In this document: one piece after another, positions 11,838-22,951 of the stretch
How positions within the stretch are numbered: the first letter of the stretch is position 1
Layout: the number at the start of each line of letters is the position of its first letter
Assembly (NCBI GenBank): GCA_015499985.1
Contig: JAAAUF010000124.1
Location: 1 to 41,897 of the forward strand
From: Haplosporangium gracile
Lineage: Eukaryota; Mortierellomycota; Mortierellomycetes; Mortierellales; Mortierellaceae
DNA length: 41,897 nucleotides
Reading direction: 5' to 3'
Notes under the pieces: generated by a model
The model's database searches: none
What the model saw: the letters and a program-made list of their open reading frames with translations, nothing else
Told to the model about the DNA's origin: nothing
Translations under genes and position numbers: made by a program

Positions 11838-14264
11838 TCAATGCTTGCTCTGTTGAAAAAGAAAGTAGAGCCGGAAGGTACCTTTTTGGCAGCTGATGCG
11901 GCAGTGGCGGGCGCGGTCGGAGTCCCATTCACCGGCAGCATAGAACGCGCGAGCGTGCTTCAAACAGGACTCCTCATGGAATTTCTGGTATAAACGCGTG
12001 TTGATCGTTCTCTGTTTGCGTGCGGACGAAAAAAGGAAAGTTTCCATTGTCAGCTACTACGACATATGACAAGCTCCGCAATAAAGGAGCAGAAGAATCA
12101 GTTTCTAAACATTGATCATTACCTCGCGCTCAGTGATCTCGGGCTCCTTGCGCTCGCCGCTGTGGATGGTAAAGTCATTAGGGAGGACCCAGAAGTCAGC
12201 TCCACTCAGGTAAAGCTCAAACAAGCAAGCCGCTTGGTTATTTCCGAACCGCTCAGGGCACCAGAGCATCTTGTCACGACGCATCACAACCGAGGGTCCA
12301 AAGTATGGGTCGTAGTTTTGAATGGCGCTCAAGCGGGTCTGGGTCGCCCAGGTGTTGAAGTCGACATTGCGGATGGTCCTCTTCCATGTCTTTTCCGAAA
12401 GGATAACCTTGCCTTCGTGGACATAGCTCAACAACGTCTGCTTCTCCCGAGGCAATTGGTTGTACTTGAGCGCGGGAACCAGATCTACTGCCGTCTCCTC
12501 ATCCTCGAGCGTGCTAGGAAGAGCGTCGCCCTCGGATGTCATCGAGACGTTAAATCCAGGCACAACAAAGACGTTTCCTGTCCTCAGCTTCTCCATCCAT
12601 TGAGGGTAGTCCCTAAAGCTCTTGGAGATATCCGTCGCAGGGAGGGAACCATCAGCGTCCAACAAGAGGACGAAATCCGTCCTTGCAAAAAACCGCGCCA
12701 AGTTCCTGTGGAGGTTGGACTGTTGTTGAACAGTGGTCGAGAGTGGTCGTCGGTGGGTCTGAGGGGTGGTGATGAGATGAATATCGACCTGGTTGCGGAT
12801 CTTGGGGTTGCTGACTCTCATCGTATGAAGTCTGCTAATTGGGTTTGATGCTCCTGGTTCGTCTGTTGGATGGTCGATATGCAGCACCGCCGAAATTGGG
12901 CCTACAATTTCATAATTGAAAAGTAAACATATGGTCAGATATATTATATTTTTGTTGCTACGTTCCGTCGACATTGTTCCTGTCATTAGGGTTGCCTATT
13001 CTTGCTTGCATTTGTTGTATGTGTTGTTGCTACTTGTCATTCCTAGCGTTATTGCTTATTCTTGCTGTTTGATGTTTTTCGTTGTCGTTCGCACTTCTTG
13101 TTTGTTCTTGTGTTGTTGTTGTTGTTTGTTTGCGGTTGTGACGGATGGGTGCATGACGCAAAGCTCCAATCCCAATCCCAGCCCAATCCCAGCCCAATCG
13201 ATCCCACAAACACTTTTACTGTGGTGCGGTGCACAAACCAAACCCTCCTTAGGTCACCATCTTTCCTTCTCCACTTTCCTTGGCTAGTGGTGCCCTGTAA
13301 AGATTGATCCATGTACCCGTTTTCTCTCGTTTTCACCACACAGAAGGAGTGAAGGAGTCGGCCATTTACCTGGAAAGTGCTCGACGAGGCGGATGAGTGC
13401 AGAGAGGTCGTCCTGGGGGATAAAGGTGGCGAGAGTGATCTCGTCGGGGCGAGGGGATGCCTCGGAGCGGACAAAGAAGGGCTGGATGTTGTCTGTGATG
13501 TCAGGGGTGCTGAATGCAAACATCTTTGACAGAATTACGCTCGTCGACAGCTCTGACACCACCGAGTACGGTTTCTCTATTGTATGTTGTTGGATGGTAT
13601 TAAGTATGAGTAGGTGTACATTGTATGTTGTTGCTTAGTGAGAAGTGTTCGTAGGTGTTCGTAGGAAGCGTTAAGTGTATGCTGTCACCATTGTTGTTCT
13701 TATCGCGGTGCTGTTGCGCTTGCTCTTAATATGACGTTGCTGCATTGTTCTGTTGTGTTGTCCCTGTTGATGTTATTCTGGAGGTATTGCTTAAGATTGC
13801 AAAGAGAGAAAAGCGATAGACGAACAAAGCAAGAGGCAAAAAAAAAAGCACGACTCTCTTGGTATGAACAAGAATGAATTGGTTTCTGTCGAATATCTTG
13901 CACCATTTCTACTAGCATTATTGGCTTGCAGCAACCAGTACAAACACAGGCGCACTGTGCATTATTCTGTCTCTTCTGCAATTCAACTCATCCTTGTCTG
14001 CGTGGTTTCCCAAGGTTTACCTGGGTCATAGGTCCTCTCGAGCTCATAGTGTGGGTAGACGATGGCCTCGGGGGCGGCCTCGTAGGTGAGGAGGTGTTTA
14101 AGAGTAAAGATTGCACAGAAACCGACGTAGGCGATGAAGACGGTCTTGATTGCCCTTGACTTTGCTAGTCTTCCGATGATGCCATTGCTTAAAGATCCAC
14201 CTGTGCGGTTGTTGTTTGCACCTGCTGTTGGCAGCAGTGATGCCGGAGATGGGGACTTGTACAT
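11838..14264 (-). CDS. GT49-family glycosyltransferase (LARGE/B4GAT1-like), type II membrane protein
   Basis: Four exons: 14264-14021, 13576-13370, 12901-12123 and 12011-11838, giving about 467 aa. A short basic N-terminus is followed by a single hydrophobic anchor (TVFIAYVGFCAIFTL, about residues 41-55), so a Golgi type II topology is expected. Family features are FPGPISAVLHID, the SNLHRNLAR stretch before LLLDADGSLP (the acidic DxD motif, about 232-234), and then YDPYFGPSVVMRRDK, ERFGNN and VLPNDFTIH. Known: GT49 enzymes add GlcNAc or glucuronate in animals; the fungal acceptor is not known to me. The last exon could be cut at a possible donor (GTACCT near 11880), so the final 15 or so residues are uncertain. 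The gene converges on the thioesterase gene, with about 280 bp between stop codons. Confidence 0.75.
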
Positions 14265-14952
14265 TTGAATATATTGATGTTGCTGTTCTCTTTATCCGCT
14301 GTTGATGAATCTTGTAGTTTTGTTATGGGTTGAAGGAGATGTGTGTGTGTGGTGTTGAGAGTGGTACGATGAAGGAGAGAGGAGAGGAGGAGAGAGTGTG
14401 AAGTATGTGGTTGGGAGTAAGCAAATGAGTGAGAGTAGGGGGCTAAGTGTGCATGCCAAAAGAGGGATGAATAAAAAAAAGAACAACGAGCGATGGAGGT
14501 GAGTGCAAGTAAGGAGGTGTAGGGGTGTGCACTCGCTAGGAGTAAGAGCAGAAGTGATAGATATGATTGTTGTGCTGAAAGGGAATAAAAAGAGAAGGAA
14601 GGAAGGAAGGAAGGAAGGAAGGAAGGAAGGAAGAAAGGTGTGACAAGAATGAGTGCGAATTATGATGTTATTCCTTGCGGACTCAACCACTGTGATAATA
14701 TACATCCGCATCCATACCAGCTCACTCACTTGCTTGCTATCTCTTCTCTCCCATTCCATTCATTACACACAGTTGCTCACACATAGTAATAATAAAGAAG
14801 TGCCTTTTATGCTGTATGTACTGTACAGTACACTAGGCTGGTTATAATGCCACGATTGAATGGATTGGAAAAAACGTGCGGCTGCTCAAATAAAAAAGGG
14901 TTCTTTGTCCTGTTGCCGGTTATTGCTCATGACCAACACTCAACTCGACTCG
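14265..14952. promoter_or_regulatory. Upstream region of the GT49 gene
   Basis: 688 bp between the GT49 start and the end of the next minus-strand gene. The plus strand is purine-rich from about 14330 to 14640, so the GT49 sense strand is pyrimidine-rich. It contains a (GGAA)9 microsatellite at 14597-14632. No gene is seen. Confidence 0.5.
14597..14632. repeat. (GGAA)9 microsatellite
   Basis: Nine uninterrupted GGAA units (TTCC on the gene strand) in the GT49 leader/promoter. Likely to vary between strains. Confidence 0.95.
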
Positions 14953-16164
14953 TTATCGCCGACTAGACGTTGGCCTCTCGCGGTTACGCTTCAGGAACTG
15001 CTCCTTCGTCATCGACGGCTGAAACTGGCTCGGGAACGCGGTCGGCATCTCGTTATTGCTGCTGCCAAACAACCCACTACTGGCAGAACCCCACGAATTT
15101 GTCGTAAATCCATCGTTGTTATTGCCACTCGTCAAGTTGCCAAACAGCGCCGACGACAACAATCCACCACTACCTCCACCAAACAATGAAGAGGACAAAG
15201 ACGACTGCTGGCCAACAAGGTGACTGAACCCAGCAGACGCCAGATCCTGTCGCTTCTTCTCCTGTGCCAACGACTCCTTGGCCCGCTTCTCCTCCAAAAA
15301 CATCCAAAACTCTTGCTGCTGCGTTGGCGTCAACATCACATCAAGCCCCTGACCACCATTGGCCATCATCCTCTCAACAAACATTGGGTCCTTCTGCAAC
15401 GCAATCGTCAACACGTCCGCCATATCCAACGCATCATCTCTTCCACTACTTCCGCCGAGACGGAAACTGGTTGAGGTACGCTTCTGCTGCTGGCGACGGT
15501 AGAGCCATTCCTCAAGCGATCGACGAAACTCTCGTCCTTGGTCCTCTCGCAACTGCATAGCCCACAAGTCTTCGGCGCGTTTCTGCTCTTGCTCCTCTCG
15601 ATGGCGTTCCTCCAACTGTGCCTGGTACAACCTCATCTCCTCAGCGCGCTTGGCCTCCTCGCGCTGCTGGTTGGTGATCTGTTCCTGGAATCGGATATAC
15701 GACTGGAGCTGCTGAAACTCTTGAGGAAACTCGGCCGCAAATGTGTTCATATGCACCAAGAACCCATGAGGGTTAGACAGGTTCAGCTGGTGCAAGAACG
15801 CCAAATACTGGACGCGGAGTGCTTCTTGTTCTTGCTGGAGATGCGCGATCGCCTCGGCAGACATCCACTGTTGGTGGGTCCCCACGGGTCCGCCCGTGAT
15901 GGAGGTTGACAATGGACGGAAGAGGGAAGGGGGATCATCAAAGACTGGAGACGAGTTTTCGAACGGGTCTGGGGTGGTTGGGTCCAATTTCATGAGGTAC
16001 TGGAGATCGACGTCCATAAAGGACTGCTTGGTCATGCGGCGGAGCATTCGAGGGACTGCTGGGGTACTGCCTTGTTGCTGACCGTTGGCTGCTGCGGCAG
16101 CGGCTGCGTTGGCATTGACGCGATGGCGACTCTGGAGGGGCTTCTTTTGGACTGCTGGCTTCAT
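14953..16164 (-). CDS. Coiled-coil, Gln-rich protein of unknown function
   Basis: Single-exon gene of 403 aa; I do not recognise the family. The N-terminus is basic and Ala/Gln-rich (residues 1-40), followed by a conserved-looking MDVDLQYLMKLDPTTPDPF. From about 105 to 225 there is a charged Glu/Gln/Arg-rich helix with heptad character (for example QREEAKRAEEMRLYQAQLEE), which predicts a coiled coil. A second helical part with FMVERMM-like and QQQEFWMFLEEKRAKE segments follows. The C-terminal 100 residues are Ser/Gly/Asn-rich with repeated SSxLFG motifs (SSLFGGG, SSALFGN, SSGLFGS), somewhat like nucleoporin FG or disordered nuclear proteins; that likeness is inference only. Codon use and the long open frame support a real gene. 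Confidence 0.65.
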   Translation of the reverse strand: MKPAVQKKPLQSRHRVNANAAAAAAANGQQQGSTPAVPRMLRRMTKQSFMDVDLQYLMKLDPTTPDPFENSSPVFDDPPSLFRPLSTSITGGPVGTHQQWMSAEAIAHLQQEQEALRVQYLAFLHQLNLSNPHGFLVHMNTFAAEFPQEFQQLQSYIRFQEQITNQQREEAKRAEEMRLYQAQLEERHREEQEQKRAEDLWAMQLREDQGREFRRSLEEWLYRRQQQKRTSTSFRLGGSSGRDDALDMADVLTIALQKDPMFVERMMANGGQGLDVMLTPTQQQEFWMFLEEKRAKESLAQEKKRQDLASAGFSHLVGQQSSLSSSLFGGGSGGLLSSALFGNLTSGNNNDGFTTNSWGSASSGLFGSSNNEMPTAFPSQFQPSMTKEQFLKRNRERPTSSRR

Positions 16165-16573
16165 GGTTGAGATGGAGTGTCCGTATGTTTTTGTGTGTGT
16201 ATGTGTTTTTGTGTGTGTATGTGAGTGTGGGAGTGGTGCTCGTGTTTGAATTGGGTTTTCTAGAAAATAATGGGCGATTGAGCTCCTATTTATGTCAAAC
16301 TGGTAGACGCAGTCAATTGACTTTTAACCGCGGTCAACTGATGCTAAACCATCTGATTTGACCTCGCATTAAAGACCCAGCCTCCAGTCAAACGAGATTG
16401 CCAGGCTCATTTTTCTCCATTTTGCGGTACAAGGTTCATTTGACATTTATTAGGGTCCCAGAGCACTTTTCATTAGCAGCCAAAGGAGAATTTTTTTACT
16501 CTGCCTCGGGAATTAGAGTTGGGGAGTGAAGCGAAGGAATATTGGAGAGAGAGAGACAAAAAAGGGATCAATT
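16165..16573. other. Intergenic spacer
   Basis: About 410 bp between two minus-strand genes: the start of the coiled-coil gene and the stop of the GATA-finger gene. It holds a GTGTGTAT-type repeat (16190-16225) and otherwise AT-rich sequence. No gene is seen. Confidence 0.5.
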
Positions 16574-19500
16574 TTAGGCAGCGGCGGAAGGGGCAGTGGC
16601 AGTGTTATCCTTAGAAGCATCGCCCTCAGCTGAAAATGAGGTCGAAGAAGACGAAGACGAGGGGAGCGTCAAATCATCTGGCCGGGGTACACTCTCCATC
16701 TCCACATCCTCGTCCCCTCTGTCTCGCTCTGGCATAGCTTGATCTTGGTCACATTCTTCGTCCGACTCTTCTTCATCCTCCTCCATCTCAGGCATATGCA
16801 ACGCAGGCGGTCCACCACCAGACGACAACAGACACAGACCGTTGACTAGTACGCGGAACGCAAACACCACAGACTCTGTCGCACGGCTAAATGTCACCGC
16901 TACATTCAGAAACAAAACGCGAGAACGAACAATCAAATGGTTAGAAACTTGGAGATAAAGTCGAAATAAACGTCGAAGTAAAATATATAATACAAAAAAA
17001 CTTACTAAGGGAGGGAACAGTAGGGTTCATGGGGACCATGCGGGTTCGGTCAGAACCACCGAAATGGACCAGAGTGTATCCGACCATCGGCTCAGTTTTC
17101 CACCGCTGTCCAAAAACCTCCCCAACAGCCGCTTCGCTCATAAACGTCTTCACCTCCGACAAGGGCAACGACGATGTTGCAGCAGTCGCGCCAGAAGAGA
17201 AAAGACTTTGCCGCGATCCGATAGCATTCACATCATCATCGTCATCCTCAATCTTGATCACAATAGGCCCTTCCTCCGTCGCACCAGCTGCAGACACGGG
17301 TGTAGCAACTGTAATGGAATGGATCACGGGCGACGAGGCAGCTGTGCTGCTGGAGATAGACGTCTGACGACTGCGAACATTAGCAGCCGCCTCATCAAAC
17401 GAACTGGCAGCAGAAAAGACGCGCTTCCAATCCAGTTCTGTCATTCGATCCTCCACCTCAAGAACCTGAGCATCTTGCCAGCCCTGGAATCGAACCTCTT
17501 GCAGCTCCTTCTTGAATCGACTGTGAATCTTTTTCAAAAAGTTGACACGGAAGGGGGGGACGGGACGGCATTTGCCGTGGGCTTGCCAATACTGAATACA
17601 TGCTGGGCACAACAGTCTTCCTTCGGCCGTTGAAGTGTTGCTGTTGCTAACGGGGTCAGCAGCGGTTGTTGGGGAGTCCTGGGTTGAGCTGGATGAAGAT
17701 GAGCCAGACTCAACTCTAGGACGCCAGGTCAACGAGTCCAGCGCCATGCAGTTTGAGCACTCGAGGGGTCGGACCGATTTCTGTCGAGGATCTGCGCCTT
17801 CAATCGTGTTGGTTGCTGGGGCACTTCCACTGCCATTGCCAATGCCATTATTACACGCCAACGATTGGACCTTCATTGCAGCCAGAGTCGTGCCTGCAGA
17901 GATCGACTGAGCAATCGTCGCGCGCTGTCGAAGCTCTTGGGGCTGTCTTGCCTGGAGCTGCTTCTGCTGTAAGAGACGCTGTGCCTGATACCGTTGGATC
18001 AGCTGCTGTTGTGCGCTCTGCTGTTGCTGCTGGTGATGATGAATTGCCAACATTCGCGAGGCCTGGTGTTGCTGTTGTTGCTGCTGTTGTTGCAAGGACA
18101 ATTGAGGTTGGGTTGACGATGCTGGGTTGGACGAGGAATGTGGATACATCTGTTGGTGAGGTTGGTACTGTCGCTGGATCTTGACCGGTTGTTGCGCCTG
18201 TTGCTGTTGCTGTTGCTGAGCTAGTTTGAGTGCTCGTTGTTGGTCCAGCATCCGCATGTGCTTTTGAAGATGGTACGATCGAGAGTAGTCCGACTGTGCC
18301 TGCTGCTGGGCGCGATGTTGACACTGCTGGAAAGATTGACGCTGCTGCTCTTGTTGCTGCTGTTGCAATTGGTGCTGATCTGGAGGAGTGGTAGGTGTTA
18401 ACAGCTGCTCGGTCGATTGAGGATTGGCGTGGGTATACTGCGATGAAGAAGGGTGCGAAGGCGGAGAGTGGCGCTTGGGCTGAGAACCGGGGTTGTGGTG
18501 CATCTTGGTGGGTCCTCCGGCCTCGACTCCGCGATGAGGAAGAATAGGGCGTGGTTGAACTGTCTGAGTTTTGGTTGCCAATGTCCGAGGGGGCGACGAT
18601 AAGGGTCCGCCTGAATCATGACCATTCGAGTCTCGACTATTCCGATGGTCCACTTGTGAATGACCGGAAGCCGACTCCCGGTCGCCTGTCCTTGGCGGCA
18701 CCTGTCTGCTTCCGGGGTGCTGAGGCTGCGATCCTGACATGTATGTCTCGGGAGTGTACCATGATGGATAGGATGGTGCATGACGGTAAATGTACTGTCT
18801 GTCCTCTGAGCGTGGTGGACCATACGCTGGCGAGGGCGGAGAATGTCGACGAGGATGGTGGTAGGCTGCCCTCTTGGAAGAGTGAACATACTCGCCCTCA
18901 TAACCGCTATGAACAGGTGGTCGTCCTTGATGACCGTGGTCGTAACCGTATCCGTATCCATATCCAGGATACACGTCCATTGAGCGGTCGACGGATCGTT
19001 TCCTGGAGCGGTTGAAGGGTGCATAGTTGATGGTCTTTGCCTCAAGCTCGAAAATCCGGTTCCTCATGGCAATGTACATGCCCTCATTAAACTCTTTTGG
19101 CTCCTCGTCCAGCGAGAAAAGAACTGTATATCAAAAAGTGATTGTTGATTGTTGTGAGTATGACAAGTAACATCCTACACTCTCTTTCAACTAAGCAGGG
19201 CAGGAGAACAGTGCGCTTCTTATTTCAATTGCTTACCTCCATCGAGGGTCGAAAGTGTGTGCTGGGATGCAATTGTGTGCCGTGTCTGGAAGTATGGCTC
19301 TTGTAGTGGGGCAGATTTCTAGACAAGGGGTCAAGGCGGCAAGGCGGGGTATGAGAAAGGTAACAAAACAAAGAAAGTGAGGCATTGGCACTACATTTTA
19401 GTCTCTCATTGTAACTCTCACGTTGAGCAATCGAACTTGCACAAGAGAACATAGCGTTATTTGATCCCTTTTCATACCTTCCAGAGGGTCGAGAGGGCAT

Positions 19501-19771
19501 CGCTGGAGTCAGTTGAGGAATGGATTTGGTTTAGTTTGGCTGAAAGGGGAGGGATAGCAAAGGGGAAACGGTTAGAGGCGTCAGGGTGATGAGAGACGAG
19601 TGCATTGCGATGGAGGAGATGAGACTGTTGGGAGGAGCGAGAAGGAAGAGATGAGTGATGAGAAGAAGAAGGAAGTGAAGAAGGAGAAGAAGGAGAAGAA
19701 GGGAGATGGTGGTGAGGAGGAGGGGTAAAGGGATGAACAGGCTCGAGGTATGAGGTGGTTGTTGCAGTCAT
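16574..19771 (-). CDS. GATA-type zinc-finger, Gln-rich nuclear regulator
   Basis: Four exons: 19771-19478, 19318-19237, 19123-17006 and 16899-16574, giving about 939 aa with all phases closing. Exons 2 and 3 read TLSTLDGVLFSLDEEPKEF then NEGMYIAMRNRIFELEAK, a conserved-looking helical module (about 117-155). A Tyr/Gly/His-rich part and a long Gln-rich part (about 270-520) follow. At about 580-635 is a single GATA-like finger: ECSNCMALDSLTWRP, a long loop, then LLCPACIQYWQAHGKCRPV. The Cys pairs are 46 residues apart instead of 17-20. Further on are an acidic IKIEDDDDD stretch, a folded-looking segment (VGYTLVHFGG to VFAFRVLVNG) and an acidic tail. The finger resembles GATA/MTA-type fingers, so chromatin or transcription work is inferred. 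The start at 19771 is the first Met that fits. Confidence 0.75.
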
Positions 19772-20791
19772 TGGAATGACATTCGATTGTGAATTGGTGG
19801 CGTGTGAATAAGACTGATGTGTATGTGTATTTGATATGAAGGAAAAGGGGAATGGATGGAAGTTGATGAAAAGAGTAATAAAGAAAGGATGCAAAAAACG
19901 AAGAACATCCAAAGCAAAGCAAGGGGAGAGGGGTTCGTTCAGTCAGCCGGCCATTATTGACATTCCCAGCAACATACTTTTTGGAGGTTGTTTGTTGTTG
20001 CTTTGTGTGTGTGTGTGGGGGAAAGAAAAAGGGTGGATAAAAAAAAGAGAGGAGGGCACATCAAAGAGACAAAAGGACATAAGAGGAGTGTGTGATTCTT
20101 GTGATGTGTGAAGGTGGCCCCAGAATGGATGATTTGATTTCTGATCAAAATAAAATGCGGGGTAAAGAACAACAGATCACTGTCCAATCACAATCACACT
20201 TCATATCCCCCTCTCTTAAATCACTTTTTGATCACATTTTTATCGTAGGGGTCTGGGGCATTGACATCGCATGAAAGAAGGTGTATGTGTATGTGCATGG
20301 GTTAAAGAAGGAGTGTAAGGCTTGGGACGGGGATGTTGATGCATCATCATCAACCAACAAAGAAGAAAGAAACAACAAAAAGGAAAAGCGCGGAGAAGAA
20401 AAGGTGGGGAAAAGGGAGTGTTGTGTATGTGTGTGCTTTTGTTGACTGTTGTTGCCCGTGGGTTCTGCATCGATGTTGCTATTGTCGTTGTTGTCGTTGC
20501 TGTCTGTCGCACATGTGTTTAATCGGTTTCTCTTGTGTTTCCTTCTAAAAAAAAAGGCGGTGGGTCTTCCGATCCCCATTTGACCTCTTTTAGAAGGCAA
20601 ACAAAGACAAGGTTTCCTTTTCTTTTTCTTACATCGCCGGGTCCTCCTCCACCCCCTCTTTTTTTTTTTGTTCCTTCCTAGTTTTGTACGACTGGGGATA
20701 ATTGTTTGTTTTATGTTTTGCCCGTTCATCTGGATCGCCCGGAAGTGATGAAATGAGAACATAAAGTAATCCGTCCATTGTAGTTAGTTAG
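19772..20791. other. Intergenic region upstream of the GATA-finger gene
   Basis: About 1 kb without a convincing gene. It contains purine-rich plus-strand tracts next to the gene start, a (GT)n stretch near 20005-20020, and runs of A and T. Lysine/arginine-rich open frames here come from poly-purine sequence. Confidence 0.4.
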
Positions 20792-21565
20792 TTAGTTACC
20801 TTGTTGCTTTGGCAGATTCTGATCTGTTGTCGCTGCTGTCGTCGAGTCGCCCTCCTTGTCCGTCTCCTGGACGGACGATGTCACCATCGAGTATGCAATT
20901 GCCAACTCTTGGGATGTATACGATGCTGCTGCTGCTGCCGCTGCTGCCGTCGACACCTCGACACTGGTGAGGTGGTGACTGTATCGCTGACTCCTTTGTT
21001 GGTGGTGGGGAGTATTCCTCTGCCGCGTGCGTGTATCAACAGATCCATTTCGTCCTTCGTTGTGGGCAGTGTCGGATGCAGAGAGTGGTGGCGAAGGGGG
21101 AGGAGTCGAAGTAGATGCGTTTTTGGACCTGCTCCTTGACCGTCGATTATGTGCTGTTGTAGACGACGTTGATGGACCTTCAGAGTTGATGTTGGGTACA
21201 GTTGAAGTGATGATAGGACTGGTGTTGATTTGTGCGACGGGGACAGACATGACTCGAGGGGTCACGTCTCTGGAACAAGGGGAAAGTGAAGTAGGCGAAG
21301 GGGGTTTTGTCATGGTGGAAGGAGGCAATGGTGCTGTTGTGAGGGTAGGTTTCTTTGTTGACGTTGACGTTAATGTTGACGGTGGAGGTGAAGGGGAGGA
21401 GGATGTGGACTTGTTGGGAGGAGGAGTAGTAGAAGAGACCATTGTGTTGTATTGTTTGGGTGTAGAGGGTAAGAGGATGGGCGAGAGAGGGGAGGTTGGA
21501 GAAGGGAAGCAGGACTTGATTGTATGAGTGGCGGTGGTAGCTGGAATTGACGGTGTAGGTGACAT
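20792..21565 (-). CDS. Doubtful Ser/Thr/Pro-rich ORF
   Basis: An uninterrupted frame of about 257 aa starting MSPTPSIPATTATHT. The protein is dominated by Ser, Thr and Pro, with an Arg/Ser patch (HNRRSRSRSKN) and an Ala8 run. It lacks any domain I know. It ends Gln-Gln-Gly-Asn next to a TTAG tetranucleotide repeat. A possible splice donor (AAG|GTAACT) lies just before the stop, so a 3' exon may be missing. It could be a disordered protein or chance low-complexity sequence. Confidence 0.35.
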   Translation of the reverse strand: MSPTPSIPATTATHTIKSCFPSPTSPLSPILLPSTPKQYNTMVSSTTPPPNKSTSSSPSPPPSTLTSTSTKKPTLTTAPLPPSTMTKPPSPTSLSPCSRDVTPRVMSVPVAQINTSPIITSTVPNINSEGPSTSSTTAHNRRSRSRSKNASTSTPPPSPPLSASDTAHNEGRNGSVDTRTRQRNTPHHQQRSQRYSHHLTSVEVSTAAAAAAAASYTSQELAIAYSMVTSSVQETDKEGDSTTAATTDQNLPKQQGN

Positions 21566-22951
21566 GTATAAATTTTCAGGTGTGCTGGTATAGGTGTGGT
21601 TGGAGAGGAAGGAGTGAATGAGAGTTGTCTGAGAGAAGGGATGAATGGACAAAGTGACAAAGAGAGAAAGAAGATCTCATTTGTTTGATTGTTCTTGGCC
21701 TTTTTTTTTTTTTATTGTTTGTTTGTTTGCTCATTCGTGCGTTGCCCCTCAGGACAAGAGGCAGGGTAGACCTGGCTGGCTGGCAGCAGTGCAGCAGCAA
21801 CAACAGCAGCAGTGGACCCCTTCCCTTCCCTCCCCTGTGGATGATGAAGAAGAAGTGGAAGAGGGAAAAAAAGGAGGGGAAGTGGGATTCGGGCGAATGC
21901 GCGTGTGATCCCATTGGCTACTGCCGAAAATGTATAGCCTGTACTTCTCTTCCCTTAAGGACATCGGGACATGTCGGTGGAACCCTATTTCAGGAACAAA
22001 CCACTAACAAAAAAAACTGGGTTTCTCTTGAGTCTCTTCTCGTGGGGGAAGGAAGGGGGATGAGGGGATGGCACGCTTCTGGTTATATATCCCGTATAAC
22101 TACACGAGAGACGGATTGCCACTAATTGTCTCACGTTCACGCACGCTATTCTAGTTGCTCCTTACTTATTCCTACCCATACACATCGTACTGTAGAGTAC
22201 ACCCATAAACTGCTGTAGGCCTTATTCTCTACCTCCCTCTCATCCTCAATTGCTACAAAAATAATTTCCCGAGGAACTCTTCCTACTTCGCAAACCATAT
22301 CGAGATTGGCCGGTCTCCTCTTCCTTCTTTCCCTTCCCCCCCCCCCCCATTCCTCTTCTTCCTCTTCTTCAATTGAAAAGTGGACCCACTTTTGTACCTC
22401 ATCACAAAAGCACATGTCCATACCTGTGTGCGGGGTCGCGGAAGGGCGGTATGTAGAAAGAAGACGAGGGAGGAGAGAAAAAGAGAAAAAGAGAAAAAGA
22501 GGAACCGCCCGTCCCTTCCTTCCCTTCTGAATATAGCCTGAAGGGGGATAATTGGATACCCACATTCCAGTGGATAATATGCCTCGCGATTATCTGATAG
22601 CATCGGGCAAAGAGCGGAAAGAGGAAGGCGAGAGGGGAGGAGGAGAGGAGAGGGGAGGAGGTGGAAAGACGGAAGAGAGGAAGGAAAGAGAGAATAGAAG
22701 TAGAGTAGAGTACATGTCATCCTCGACATGTGCATATTTCTTTTTTTCCCTGGATCACTTCATCCCTCTATCACATTACCATCGATCATGTCCTATTCCA
22801 TTTTATGTGAAATATATGAAACAAGAAGCAGAATGACTTTCCCCGCAATTTTTCTCATATCATTCAACCTCGCGTGTTGAGTCCATAGGGTTCATACGAG
22901 AGTTATTATTGATATTCTGGCTACGGAAAACTAAAGTTGAACTATTAGCTA
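21566..22951. other. Intergenic region, low complexity
   Basis: Nearly 1.4 kb with no convincing gene. It contains T and A runs (21700-21715), an 11-C run near 22338-22348, and alternating purine-rich and pyrimidine-rich blocks (22440-22690). This lies downstream of the Crz1-like gene and upstream of the Ser/Thr-rich ORF. Confidence 0.4.

Noticed and set aside
17064..18324. Long antisense frames in the GATA-finger gene
   Set aside because: They are shadows of Gln codons (CAG/CTG runs stay open in several frames); the sense frame carries the finger and the splice phases.
22283..22735. Frame of about 150 codons rich in Leu/Ser/Phe
   Set aside because: Low-complexity pyrimidine tract with a C11 run; no homology signal and no coherent splice context.
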